A stretch of DNA of 64,000 bases from the NCBI GenBank assembly GCA_039818945.1, contig JBCBSZ010000020.1, positions 5,823 to 69,822 of the forward strand, read 5' to 3'. The translations under genes were made by a program, and so were the position numbers. The notes beneath the pieces are model-generated. The model ran no database searches, was not told the DNA's origin, and saw nothing but the letters and a program-made list of their open reading frames with translations. Of this stretch, positions 33,601 through 42,267 are shown piece by piece (position 1 is the stretch's first letter; each line of letters opens with the position of its first letter). Source of the stretch: JBCBSZ01 sp039818945. GTDB taxonomy: Bacteria > Actinomycetota > Acidimicrobiia > Acidimicrobiales > Poriferisodalaceae.

Positions 33601-33643
33601 GGCCAGCCCTCCTGGCCAGCCCTCCTGGCCGGCCCTCCTGGCC
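33601..33643. repeat. 13-bp tandem repeat, three units plus partial
   Basis: GGCCAGCCCTCCT is repeated at 33601-33613 and 33614-33626, then GGCCGGCCCTCCT at 33627-33639 and a partial GGCC. A degenerate extra copy lies just upstream at about 33582-33594. It fills most of the 111-bp gap between the transporter stop and the kinase start. On the minus strand each unit contributes AGGAGGG, ribosome-site-like, but none is at the kinase start. Confidence 0.8.
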
Positions 33644-33656
33644 GTCTCCGTTCGGC

Positions 33657-35090
33657 TCACAGCAGCCCCACGGCGTCCCAGATCGGCGGGGCGACGAGCA
33701 CGACGAGCACGAGACCGACGATCCCGACCAGCACGCCCACGAACGCGAGGTCCTTCGTCTGGACGTTGCCCGTCGCGTACGCGACCGCGTTCGGCGGGGT
33801 GCTGACCGGCAGCGCCATCGCCAGGGAGCACGCCATCGCGATCACCACGCCGGCGAGCAGCGGGTCGAGATCGACCGCGTCCGAGGCGGCGAGGCTCACG
33901 CCGATCGGCACGACGAGGTTCGCGGTGGCCGAGTTCGAGATGAGCGTGCTCATGACCAACGCGAGCAGCGCGAGCGCCGCCAGCAGGAGCAGGGTCGCCA
34001 GCGACCCCCAGTCGAAGCGACCGACGAGCCACTCGTCGAGCCCGGTCGACGACACGCCATTGCCGAGCGCGATGCCGCCGCCGACGAGCCAGAGCACGTG
34101 CCAGCTCAGGTTGCGGAGGTCGTCGACGTCGATCACCTGGGTGGAGAGCAGGATCACCACGGGGAGGAAGCCGATGATCGACGACGGGATCCCGTGCAGC
34201 GGCTCGCTCACCCACCCGACGATCGTGAGGGCGAAGGTGACGTAGAGGATCAGCGCGGGGCGGGAGCGCTCGAAGGTGCCGCCGATGCTGAGGTCGACCC
34301 GATCGGTCGAGGCCGGGAACCGCCGGGTGATGACCACCCAGGCGAACACGAGGACGATCGCGGCGATCGGGACGGCCATCGCCATCCATCGGATGAAGTC
34401 GACCCCGATGCCCTCGTCGGAGAGCCGGCCGAGCGCGATGGCGTTCGGCGGCGAGCCGACCGGTGTGCCGAGACCGCCGACGTTCGCGGCGATGGGGACG
34501 GCGAGCACGAGGCCGACCCGCAACGGATCGGCACGGTCCAGGCCGGCGGCGACGGGCAGCACCACCGCCATCATCGCCGCCGTCGTCGCGGTGTTCGACA
34601 TGAACATCGACAAGACCGCCGTGATGGCCATCAGCCCACCGACGAGCGCCCGGGGCGAACTGCCGAACGGGCGCAGCAACACCCCGGCGAGGTTCCGATC
34701 GAGGCGGAACTTGGCTGCGGCGTCGGCCAGGACGAAGCCGCCCAGGAACAGCATCAGCACGGGATGGGCCAGCGTCGCGAACAGGCTCTGGTACGGCGGC
34801 GCCTCGAAGCCGTCCGAGGTCGAGACGATCGCCTCGTCGGAGATCAGCAGGATCTGCGCGGCGATCACGAGGATCGAGGTGGCGGCGAGCGGGATGGCCT
34901 CGCTGACCCACAGGATCACCGCCGCGCCGAAGATCGCCAGCATCCGGCTCGACTCGTCGGTCAACCCGCCGCGGGCGCCGACGAGGAGGACGCCGACGAA
35001 CCAGGCCAGCGCGAGGACGAGGCCGATCGTCACCCGATCCGGCCGTCGACGAGGGGTGGGTCGCCTCGTCGCCGAGGCCACGCTGGTCAC
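33657..35090 (-). CDS. DASS (SLC13)-family anion symporter
   Basis: A 477-residue membrane transporter for di/tricarboxylates or sulfate, usually Na+-coupled. The two family SNT-type motifs are present: MSNTATTAAMMAVVLPVA and ISNSATANLVVPIGVSLA, which form the substrate and Na+ sites at the tips of the two re-entrant hairpins. About eleven hydrophobic segments are seen. GTG 35090 is chosen because TACGGT (35104-35099) lies 8 bp before it; an in-frame start at 35132 is possible. The nearby upstream phosphatase-like gene is on the same strand with a hairpin between. Confidence 0.85.
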   Translation of the reverse strand: MTSVASATRRPTPRRRPDRVTIGLVLALAWFVGVLLVGARGGLTDESSRMLAIFGAAVILWVSEAIPLAATSILVIAAQILLISDEAIVSTSDGFEAPPYQSLFATLAHPVLMLFLGGFVLADAAAKFRLDRNLAGVLLRPFGSSPRALVGGLMAITAVLSMFMSNTATTAAMMAVVLPVAAGLDRADPLRVGLVLAVPIAANVGGLGTPVGSPPNAIALGRLSDEGIGVDFIRWMAMAVPIAAIVLVFAWVVITRRFPASTDRVDLSIGGTFERSRPALILYVTFALTIVGWVSEPLHGIPSSIIGFLPVVILLSTQVIDVDDLRNLSWHVLWLVGGGIALGNGVSSTGLDEWLVGRFDWGSLATLLLLAALALLALVMSTLISNSATANLVVPIGVSLAASDAVDLDPLLAGVVIAMACSLAMALPVSTPPNAVAYATGNVQTKDLAFVGVLVGIVGLVLVVLVAPPIWDAVGLL

Positions 35091-35131
35091 TCCTGCGGAC
35101 CGTACCGCACACCTCCGGCCGTGCTGCGGCA

Positions 35132-35147
35132 ACCGGCCTCCGCCGGT
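35132..35147 (-). terminator. Hairpin after the PhoX/DUF839 gene
   Basis: ACCGGC (35132-35137) and GCCGGT (35142-35147) pair perfectly around a 4-nt loop, 15 bp beyond the stop of the Tat-exported protein gene. No T-tract follows, so it is a weak terminator candidate. Confidence 0.3.
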
Positions 35148-35162
35148 CAGGGGCCGGTCAGA

Positions 35163-36629
35163 TCAGAGCCCGTAGCGATGCCACGGCCCGGTGATGGCGA
35201 AGGTGATGCCGGGGGTCTGGATGTTGCAGAACAGGTACTGGCCGCTCGGGTCGAAGCACGCGCCGGCGAACTCGCGACCTCGGTAGTCGGCCGGCTCGAT
35301 GAGGGGACGGTCGACGACCGGCTCGGTCAGGTTGACGTTGTTGGCGGCCAGCACCCTGGTCTCGCCGTCGGCGCCGAGCGCGAGGAGACGGTTGCCGATG
35401 TCGGTCGCCGCGTCGTAGCTGCCGTCCTCGCAGAGCACAATCCCTCCCGTCGGGCTCACCGTGATGTTGTCGGGCGAGTCGGCCTCGGCCTCACCGCTCG
35501 ATACGAAGATCGCGGTGAGCCGCTCGGCGTCAGGCTCGTAGGCCCAGACACCGCCGGGGCCGCCAAGCTCACCGCCGCCGGTGTCGACGAAGTAGACGAC
35601 GCCATCGAAGTACCAGGCACCCTCACCGCGGAAGAACGTCGCACCGCCGCCCGCCGCGCCCTGTTGGAATGGGCCGGACGCACCGCCGTAGGTGACCCCG
35701 TTCTCGGTGCCCTCCGGCAACATGGCGGGCTCGGCGATGTCGACCCATTCCACGTCGAAGGCGTCTCCCTCCGCCACCCGGCGCAGATCGGCGTTGTCGG
35801 CACCCACGACCTTCAGCATCTGGAGCCGGCCGCCGGCCTCGAGGCTGCGAGGCCCGCCGAGCGGGTCATCGGGGAGGAAGCGGTAGAAGCCGCAGGCCGG
35901 GCCGTTGTCCTCGGTCTCGTAGACGATCCCGGTGCGGGGATCGACCGCAACGGCTTCGTGGTCCATGAGGCCCATCGCCTCCAGCGCCACCGCGCTCGCG
36001 GTGCCCTCCGCCGGCACCTCGAACACCCAGCCGTGGACCTTGCCGCCCAGCGGGCCGGCGTCGGCGACGGCCTCCTCGCAGGTGAGCCAGGCCCCCCACG
36101 GAGCGATGCCGCCCGCGCAGTTGGTGATCGTGCCGCCGAGCGCCGGCTCGGCGTCGAGCCAGCGCCGGTAGCCGAACCGGATCCGCGTCGTGCCACCGCC
36201 GAGGGGCGCACCCTCGGGCGGGACCCCGTCGAGGACCGGCGGCACGACGACGGGGTCGTAGACGGGACCGTCGGCACCCTCGACGATCGGCGCGCCGAGG
36301 TCGACCTCGTGGTTCCGGATGAGCACGGCCGGCGTACGACCGCGCACCGAGCCCCCGACCACGCCCATCCCGTCGTGGCGGGCCGGCGTGGGCCGGCCGT
36401 CGCTCATCGGGTCGCCGGTCCAGCCGAAGCTCCAGTAGCGGAACCCGCCCGGGAGGAGCAGGAGCGGCAGGCCGGTCGTCCGGTCGGACACCGGACGCAG
36501 AGCATCGCGACCCGGTACGTCACGGGTGCCTGCGAGGGCATGGGCCTGCCCGAACGGGCCGGCGAGCGCCAGGGCTCCCGCCCCGGCCGCACTCACCCTC
36601 AAGAAGGACCGTCGATCGATCGTCCCCAC
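35163..36629 (-). CDS. Tat-exported PhoX/DUF839-family protein
   Basis: A 488-residue secreted protein. The N-terminus carries a twin-arginine signal (RRSFLRVSAAGAGALALAG) ending near QAHALA, so it is exported folded. The body resembles the DUF839 family, which includes the alkaline phosphatase PhoX: ATPAVLIRNHEVDLG-like start, TNCAGGIAPWGAWLTCEEAV, YETEDNGPACGFYRF, and SGEAEADSPDNITVSPTGGIVLCEDG. These segments correspond to conserved family blades and metal-site regions. Whether it has phosphatase activity is inferred only. GTG 36629 follows GGGAG. It is divergent from the MFS gene across 92 bp. Confidence 0.85.
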   Translation of the reverse strand: MGTIDRRSFLRVSAAGAGALALAGPFGQAHALAGTRDVPGRDALRPVSDRTTGLPLLLLPGGFRYWSFGWTGDPMSDGRPTPARHDGMGVVGGSVRGRTPAVLIRNHEVDLGAPIVEGADGPVYDPVVVPPVLDGVPPEGAPLGGGTTRIRFGYRRWLDAEPALGGTITNCAGGIAPWGAWLTCEEAVADAGPLGGKVHGWVFEVPAEGTASAVALEAMGLMDHEAVAVDPRTGIVYETEDNGPACGFYRFLPDDPLGGPRSLEAGGRLQMLKVVGADNADLRRVAEGDAFDVEWVDIAEPAMLPEGTENGVTYGGASGPFQQGAAGGGATFFRGEGAWYFDGVVYFVDTGGGELGGPGGVWAYEPDAERLTAIFVSSGEAEADSPDNITVSPTGGIVLCEDGSYDAATDIGNRLLALGADGETRVLAANNVNLTEPVVDRPLIEPADYRGREFAGACFDPSGQYLFCNIQTPGITFAITGPWHRYGL

Positions 36630-36721
36630 CGTGCTGCTCCCAGGTCGACGTCGCGCCGAACTTAGGAAGCCTCGATGGCGCCCCGACGAACGCCGGCTGA
36701 TCGCACGATGGCCACCAGCTG

Positions 36722-38005
36722 ATGCCTCCGCTCCAACCCCAGGTCGCTACCCTCGCCAGCCTGTCCGACCTCGCCTCGACCCCGACCGCGACGCGCTCGT
36801 CGTCGCGCCGATCGACAGCGGTCGTCCTGGGCCTGGCGATCCTCACGGTCGGCATGACCGGGCTGGGGCAGACGATCGGCGTGTCGGTCTTCATCGACCA
36901 CCTCGTCGACGACCTCGGGCTCAGCCGCTCACAGGTGAGCACGGCCTACCTCATCGGCACGCTGTTCGGGGCGACGCTGCTGCCGGGTGTCGGTCGCTTC
37001 ATCGATCGACGTGGCGTCCGCGTCGCGCAGGCGCTCATCGGTGTGGCGTTCGGCCTCGCCCTGGTCAACATGGCGCTCGTCACCGGGCTGCTCTGGCTGA
37101 CGATCGGCTTCGCCGGGATCCGCTTCCTCGGCCAGGGCTCGCTCTCGCTGGTCGCGACCGTCACGGTGCAGATCCGGTTCCGTCGTTCCCGTGGCACGGC
37201 CGTCGGGATCTACACGACCGCGTCGGCCGCGCTGATGGCGCTCGTCCCCGTCCTGCTCGCGCTCTCCATCTCCGCCGTCGGCTGGCGATGGACCTGGGTG
37301 CTGGCCGCCTCGGTGGTGGTCGCCGTGGTGGTGCCCGCCGCCCTCCTCGGCCTGCGGGGGATGCCCACGGGCCACCGGGGCCGACCCGTCACCGCACCGG
37401 AGGTGGGCGACGACGCCGACCACACCCGCAGCGAGGCACTCCGCACCGCCCAGTTCTGGATGCTCGCCGCCACGTCGGGAACCGTCGGGATGATGGCGAC
37501 CGCGCTGAACTTCCACCAGATCGATCTGCTCGGCGACGCCGGGCTGTCCGAGACGGCCGCCGCAGCGCTCTTCATCCCGCAGGTCGTCGGCTCGTCGGTG
37601 GCCGGCCTCAGCATCGGCTACCTGGGCGACCGGATCGGCACGCGCTACCTCCCGGCGATCGGCATGCTCCTGATGGCCGCGGCTCAGCTCCTGGCGGCGG
37701 TCGCCGAGCCGGGCGTCGTCGCGATCGCCTACGCCGTCGTGCTCGGGGCGACCGGTGGCTCGATCCGGACCGCCGTGACGACGTTGCAGCCGACGTGGTT
37801 CGGGACCACCCACGTCGGGTCGATCCAGGGTGCGCTGACACTGTTCGGGGTGGGTGCCTCCGCGCTCGGGCCGATCGTGCTCACGACGACCGAGCAGGCG
37901 CTCGGCTCCTACCCGCCGGCGCTGGTGGCGCTGTGTGCGATCCCCGCCGCGGCGTTCGTCTTCGCGCTCGGTCCGAACCGGGCGCCTACCCGGCAGCCCG
38001 CTTGA
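36722..38005 (+). CDS. MFS transporter, oxalate/formate-antiporter-like
   Basis: A 12-helix major facilitator of up to 427 residues. Helix 1 is TAVVLGLAILTVGMTGLGQTIGVSVF; the helix 2-3 loop GRFIDRRGVR is the DxxGRR-like MFS motif; and the second half repeats it as GYLGDRIGTR. The order of helices and PTAGT-like features resemble oxalate/formate and monocarboxylate porters, but the substrate is unknown. The start is uncertain: ATG 36722 gives 13 extra residues, yet a -10-like TACCCT lies inside the frame at 36748-36753, 7 bp before an in-frame CTG at 36761. The 3' end overlaps the convergent SCO6745-like gene by 20 bp. Confidence 0.83.
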   Translation: MPPLQPQVATLASLSDLASTPTATRSSSRRSTAVVLGLAILTVGMTGLGQTIGVSVFIDHLVDDLGLSRSQVSTAYLIGTLFGATLLPGVGRFIDRRGVRVAQALIGVAFGLALVNMALVTGLLWLTIGFAGIRFLGQGSLSLVATVTVQIRFRRSRGTAVGIYTTASAALMALVPVLLALSISAVGWRWTWVLAASVVVAVVVPAALLGLRGMPTGHRGRPVTAPEVGDDADHTRSEALRTAQFWMLAATSGTVGMMATALNFHQIDLLGDAGLSETAAAALFIPQVVGSSVAGLSIGYLGDRIGTRYLPAIGMLLMAAAQLLAAVAEPGVVAIAYAVVLGATGGSIRTAVTTLQPTWFGTTHVGSIQGALTLFGVGASALGPIVLTTTEQALGSYPPALVALCAIPAAAFVFALGPNRAPTRQPA

Positions 38006-38888
38006 AGGGGTCGGGCGGGAAGGCCTTCGCCTCGATGCAGCGCTGCGACCAGGCGTCCAGACGACCGACGATCGTCTCGTCGTCGGTGCCCAATGCCTCC
38101 ACGATGGGCAGCTCGAGCTCATCGGTCGCGGCCTCGATGTCGTTGCGCAGGATCCGCCCCTCGTCGCTGAGCTGGTCGCCGTCGAGCAGGCCGATCTCGC
38201 GGAGGTCCTCGGCGGTCGCCGACAGCTCCTCCGCCGACCACCCGCGGGTGGCCGAGTAGGTCCCGAGCGGGAACCCCACCCACAGCTCGGTCAGGAGGTT
38301 CATCTCCACCGGCCCCAGGCCCTCGGCCACGCACACCGCGACGTGGCTGTCGCCCCGGTGCTCGCGAAGGAGCTCGCAGGCCCGCCACAGCACGCCCACC
38401 GGCTCAGCGGGCCAGGGAAGGTCGCTCAGCCCGGAGTACAGCGGGCGACCGGTGCCGTCGGCATCGACCACCGCGGCTCGCAGAGCGTCGGCGACCGGTG
38501 CGACGTCCTCACCGTCGAGCAACGCACCGAGGCTCGCGATCGTCGAGGCGTCCCGGGCGGCGAGGAGCTCGTCTCGCCCACAGGCGGACCGGCCCTGCTC
38601 GTAGACGGCGCCGATCATGCCCGGCTCGAACACGGCGAAGGCGGCGGCGACGACCGACGGCGACGGCGTGCCCAGCAGCGCCGCCCGACTCCACACGTAG
38701 CCGCTCATGAAGTCGAGCCCGAGCCCGGCGAGCGCCTCGTTGGTCCCCGCGGACCACACCGAGTGCATCGCGATGGGCTCGATGGCGTCGCGGAGCCGAC
38801 GCGTGGGATCGGTGCTCAACGTGGGGACCGGGGTCGCATCCGGTGCTTCGACGTCGAGGAAGGCGGCGACGATGTCGGCGTACTCCAT
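37986..38888 (-). CDS. SCO6745-family protein
   Basis: A 300-residue actinobacterial protein of the SCO6745 type, which has no established function. It is mostly helical: IEPIAMHSVWSAGTNEALAGLGLDFMSGYVWSRAA (N-terminal), then GRDELLAARDASTIASLG and LWRACELLREHRGDSHVAVCVAEGLGPVEMNLLTELWVG, ending with a winged-helix-like LSATAEDLREIGLLDGDQLSDEG. The last segment could be a DNA-binding or dimerisation wing. ATG 38888 lies 8 bp after TAGCGT (38902-38897). Confidence 0.75.
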   Translation of the reverse strand: MEYADIVAAFLDVEAPDATPVPTLSTDPTRRLRDAIEPIAMHSVWSAGTNEALAGLGLDFMSGYVWSRAALLGTPSPSVVAAAFAVFEPGMIGAVYEQGRSACGRDELLAARDASTIASLGALLDGEDVAPVADALRAAVVDADGTGRPLYSGLSDLPWPAEPVGVLWRACELLREHRGDSHVAVCVAEGLGPVEMNLLTELWVGFPLGTYSATRGWSAEELSATAEDLREIGLLDGDQLSDEGRILRNDIEAATDELELPIVEALGTDDETIVGRLDAWSQRCIEAKAFPPDPFKRAAG

Positions 38889-38896
38889 GCCAGCAG

Positions 38897-38902
38897 ACGC
38901 TA
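38897..38902 (-). promoter_or_regulatory. Putative -10 element (TAGCGT) for the SCO6745-like gene
   Basis: TAGCGT on the minus strand lies 8 bp before the ATG at 38888, consistent with a leaderless message. It follows the hairpin at 38912-38935, which would separate it from the upstream exporter operon. Confidence 0.38.
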
Positions 38903-38911
38903 CGCCCCCTC

Positions 38912-38935
38912 GGTGCGGCGCGCCGACGCCGCACC
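38912..38935 (-). terminator. Strong GC hairpin downstream of the FtsX-like permease
   Basis: GGTGCGGCG (38912-38920) and CGCCGCACC (38927-38935) are exact reverse complements around a 6-nt loop. It lies 51 bp beyond the permease stop and 24 bp before the next gene on the same strand. No T-tract is present, which is common for terminators in GC-rich actinobacteria. Confidence 0.5.
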
Positions 38936-38986
38936 CGGGTACGGCATGGACCCGGATGCGGTCGTCGACGAGCGACCCTCGTCGTG

Positions 38987-41374
38987 TCAGTCGCCGACCC
39001 GGAGGGCGCCGAGCACGTCGAGCCGACCGGCCCGGCGGGCGGGTCCGACGGCGGCGAGCACGCCGAACGCCACGGCGACGACCAGGTAGGTCGCGAGCGA
39101 GCCGACCGGGATGCGCACGATCGAGATCAGCGCATCCGGCGCAAGCGGAGCCAGCAGCACGGCGATGCCGGTGCCGGCCGCGAGGCCGATCGTCGCGCCG
39201 AACGTCGAGAGCACCAGCGCCTCGCGCCGCACCATCGCCCGCACCTGCCGCGGCGTCATCCCGACCGCACGCAGGAGGCCGAGCTCGCGGCGTCGTTCGA
39301 GGAGGGAGAGCGCCACGGTGTTGGCGATCCCCGTCAGCGCCACGACGACGGTCAGGGCCAGCAGGCCGTTGGCGAGCAGCAGCAGCTGCTGCGCCTGCGC
39401 CTCGCGGCCGGCCAGATGCTCGTCCATGCTCTCGATCGTGAGCTGCGGATGGCCGGCCAGCGCCTCGTCGACCGCTGCCGCAGCGACGTCGACGTCGACC
39501 CCGTCGGCGAAGCGCAGCGCCGCGAAGTCGGCCTCGACGTTGCGGGCGTGGCGAGCGACGAGCGACGAGTCGAGCAGCACCTCGCCGTCGAGCAGGTCCC
39601 CGGGATCGACGATCGCCGCCACCTCGACCTCCATCGCCGCGCCGTCGCTGAACTCCACGGGCAGCTGGTCACCGACCGACAGCGCACGTCGTCGTGCGAG
39701 GTCCGCCGAGACCGCGGTCCGGTCCGTCCCGAGGTCGGTCGGATCGCCGGCGAGGACGTCGAGGAGGACCGTGCCGTCCGCCGTCTCGGACCGGAGGCCG
39801 ACCACGGGGAGGACGTCGCCCCCGGAGCGGACCTCGCTGGAGCCGTAGCCCGAGAAGGCGGCCAGACCTTCGACGTCGGCCAACGCCTCGACCGCGGCCA
39901 GGGGGACGGTCACCCCGTCGGCACCGGTGACGATGAGGTCGGCGTCGAAGCCCGACTCGACGCGCTCGGCGATCGTCGCCCGGTACGACGCGGCGAAGAC
40001 GGCCATGGCGCTGATGAGGCCGACCCCGACGATCATCGACATCGCCGTCGTCAGGACCCGGCGGGGGTTGCGGGCGATGCTCGTCGCCGCGAGTCGGCCA
40101 GGAGCGCCGAGCCGCCCGGCGACCAGCGAAGCGAACCAGGCGACGATGCGGCCGACGCCCGAGGGAGCGGTCGCGGCGTCCCCGCCGCACCCCATGGCCT
40201 CGAGCGGGCTGACCCGTCCGGCCCGGCGGGCGGGCACGACGGCCGACACCACCGTCACGCCGACGCCCACCACGGCGGCGAGCACGACCGTGCGGGGCAG
40301 GATCGCCCGATCGGCTGCTGGGAAGCCGCCGTCGGTGACCGCGGCGAAGAGCGCGGTGATGCCCTCGGCGACGAGCAGCCCGCCGCCCACTCCGAGCAGC
40401 GTGGCCGCGGCGCCGACCAGCGCGGCCTCGCCCACCACGAGCGCCGTCGCCTGGCGGGTCGTCGCGCCGACGGCCCGGAGCAGGCCGAGCTCGCGCTGTT
40501 GCTGTCCGACCAGGACCGCGAACGTGTTCGCGATGACGAAGGTGGAGACGAACAGCGTGATCCCGGCGAAGACGAGCAGCGCCAGCTGGACGAGATCGAT
40601 GACCTGACCGAACTCGTCCTCCTGCTCGCCGACGAGGGTCGCCCGATCGGCGACGAGCAGGGTGGGCACGGCGGCCTCGAGGTCGGCGAACACCGTCGCG
40701 GCGTCGGCGCCGGGCTCGAACACCACGCTGGCCGTGTCGACCGTGCCATCTGCGTCGAGCAGGTCCTGGATGGTGGCGAGATCGAGGTGCAGGAAGTAGG
40801 GCGTCACGCCGGCGTCCATGTCGCCGAACGTGATCGTTCCCACCAGCGTGAACGTGCGCGTGCCAGCGGGGGTCGCGACCTCGATCGGGTCGCCGAGCTC
40901 GGCACCGAGCACCGCCGCCTGGGCGCGGTCGAGGGCGATCTCCCCCGGTCCCGGCGGTCGACCGGCCACGGTCGTGAACGGTGAGGCCGTCGAGTCCCCG
41001 AAGGTCGAGAAGGCCAGCACCGGCGGTCCCTGGGGCCGGAGGACCTCGCCGTCGGGCCCGACGGCGAAGATCGCGTCGCGCGCCTCGACGACCGGCACGA
41101 TCTCGGCGATGCCGTCGACGGCGCGGGCCGCATCGAGGATCGCGGCGTCGAAGCGCTCGCCGGACTCGGCGCGATCGAATTCGCCGACGCCGGCCCGGAT
41201 CTCGGCGTCGACGCCGCCGTAGATCTCGGCGGAGATTTCGCCGAAGACGGCGCGGAGGGAGTCGGCCAGCACGAAGCTGGCGGTGACGAAGCTCACCGAC
41301 AGGGCGACGGCGAGGAAGGTGAGGGTCAGGCGGCCGCGGTGGGCTCGGACCGAACGCGTGACGAGCGTGATCAT
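38987..41374 (-). CDS. ABC transporter permease, FtsX/MacB-like, ten-helix type
   Basis: A 795-residue membrane subunit. Helix 1 (RLTLTFLAVALSVSFVTASFVLADSL) is followed by a large external domain, then three helices around IDLVQLALLVFAGITLFVSTFVIANTFAVLV and LGLLRAVGATTRQATALVVGEAALVG. The pattern repeats in the second half (RNPRRVLTTAMSMIVGVGLISAMAVF, then RRELGLLRAVGMTPRQVRAMVRREALVLS). The doubled ELGLLRAVG motif marks two FtsX domains in one protein. It follows the ATPase by 5 bp with a good ribosome site (GAGGAGC). Such exporters handle lipoproteins or antimicrobial peptides; the cargo here is unknown. Confidence 0.9.
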   Translation of the reverse strand: MITLVTRSVRAHRGRLTLTFLAVALSVSFVTASFVLADSLRAVFGEISAEIYGGVDAEIRAGVGEFDRAESGERFDAAILDAARAVDGIAEIVPVVEARDAIFAVGPDGEVLRPQGPPVLAFSTFGDSTASPFTTVAGRPPGPGEIALDRAQAAVLGAELGDPIEVATPAGTRTFTLVGTITFGDMDAGVTPYFLHLDLATIQDLLDADGTVDTASVVFEPGADAATVFADLEAAVPTLLVADRATLVGEQEDEFGQVIDLVQLALLVFAGITLFVSTFVIANTFAVLVGQQQRELGLLRAVGATTRQATALVVGEAALVGAAATLLGVGGGLLVAEGITALFAAVTDGGFPAADRAILPRTVVLAAVVGVGVTVVSAVVPARRAGRVSPLEAMGCGGDAATAPSGVGRIVAWFASLVAGRLGAPGRLAATSIARNPRRVLTTAMSMIVGVGLISAMAVFAASYRATIAERVESGFDADLIVTGADGVTVPLAAVEALADVEGLAAFSGYGSSEVRSGGDVLPVVGLRSETADGTVLLDVLAGDPTDLGTDRTAVSADLARRRALSVGDQLPVEFSDGAAMEVEVAAIVDPGDLLDGEVLLDSSLVARHARNVEADFAALRFADGVDVDVAAAAVDEALAGHPQLTIESMDEHLAGREAQAQQLLLLANGLLALTVVVALTGIANTVALSLLERRRELGLLRAVGMTPRQVRAMVRREALVLSTFGATIGLAAGTGIAVLLAPLAPDALISIVRIPVGSLATYLVVAVAFGVLAAVGPARRAGRLDVLGALRVGD

Positions 41375-41379
41375 GCTCC

Positions 41380-42153
41380 TCAGACCTCCAGGTCTCGCAT
41401 GATGTCGAGGAGCGACTCGACGCTGGGCTCAGCGGTGTCGGCGACGATCCGCCCGTCGGCGAGGAAGACGACGCGATCCGCGGCGGCTGCCGACGCGGGA
41501 TCGTGGGTGACCATCACGATGCTCTGGCCGTGGTCGTGCGCCGCTGACCGCAGCAGGCCGAGCACCTCGGCCGCCGAGCGGCGGTCGAGGTTGCCGGTCG
41601 GTTCGTCGGCGAAGATCACCTCGGGCCGCGAGGCCAGCGCTCGGGCGACGGCGACGCGCTGCTGCTGACCGCCCGAGAGCTCCGCGGGGCGATGGTCCCG
41701 GCGGCCGGCGAGTCCGACGGTCTCGATGACGTGATCGATCCAGGCGTCGTCGATGCCCCGTCCACCGGCCAGCACCTGGGGCAGCCGGACGTTCTCGACG
41801 GCGGTGAGCATCGGCACGAGGTTGAAGGCCTGGAAGACGAAACCGACCCGCTCTCGGCGCAGCACGGTCAGCTGCCGCTCGGAGAGGCTCGTGAGGTCGA
41901 CGTCGCCGATGAGCACCCGACCTGACGACAACCGGTCGAGCCCGGCCATGGCGTGCATGAGGGTCGACTTGCCGGACCCGGACGGGCCCATGATCGCCGT
42001 GAGCTGCCCGGCGCCGACCTCGAGGTCGACGGCGTCGAGCGCGGTGACCGCGAGATCACCTCGTCCGAAGATGCGGGTGGCGGCGACGGCTCGGGCGACC
42101 GCCGGGCGCACGGCCGATCGATCGGGGGTTCGTGCGAGGGTGGTGGCGTTCAC
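41380..42153 (-). CDS. ABC transporter ATP-binding protein, MacB/LolD type
   Basis: A 257-residue ATPase partner of the FtsX-like permease. Walker A GPSGSGKST, Q-loop FVFQAFNLVPMLTAVENV, signature LSGGQQQRVAVARAL, Walker B VIFADEPTGNLD and H-loop MVTHDP are all intact, and NLDRRSAAEVLGLL is typical of the MacB/LolD class. GTG 42153 has AGGAG at ideal spacing; an earlier in-frame ATG (42237) would overlap the promoter region and has no ribosome site. It is 114 bp downstream of the response regulator that likely controls it. Confidence 0.92.
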   Translation of the reverse strand: MNATTLARTPDRSAVRPAVARAVAATRIFGRGDLAVTALDAVDLEVGAGQLTAIMGPSGSGKSTLMHAMAGLDRLSSGRVLIGDVDLTSLSERQLTVLRRERVGFVFQAFNLVPMLTAVENVRLPQVLAGGRGIDDAWIDHVIETVGLAGRRDHRPAELSGGQQQRVAVARALASRPEVIFADEPTGNLDRRSAAEVLGLLRSAAHDHGQSIVMVTHDPASAAAADRVVFLADGRIVADTAEPSVESLLDIMRDLEV

Positions 42154-42267
42154 GGTTCGGCTCCTGTCTCGGGGTACGAGCCGAACGTACGAATCGACAT
42201 CGCCGGGCGAATCGCCCGAACGTGGCCGCGGGGTCATCCGAAGGTCGCTTCGGATCGCGGCGGTGCG

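Noticed and set aside
33581..33660. Tandem repeat as a CRISPR array.
   Set aside because: Units are directly adjacent with no spacers.
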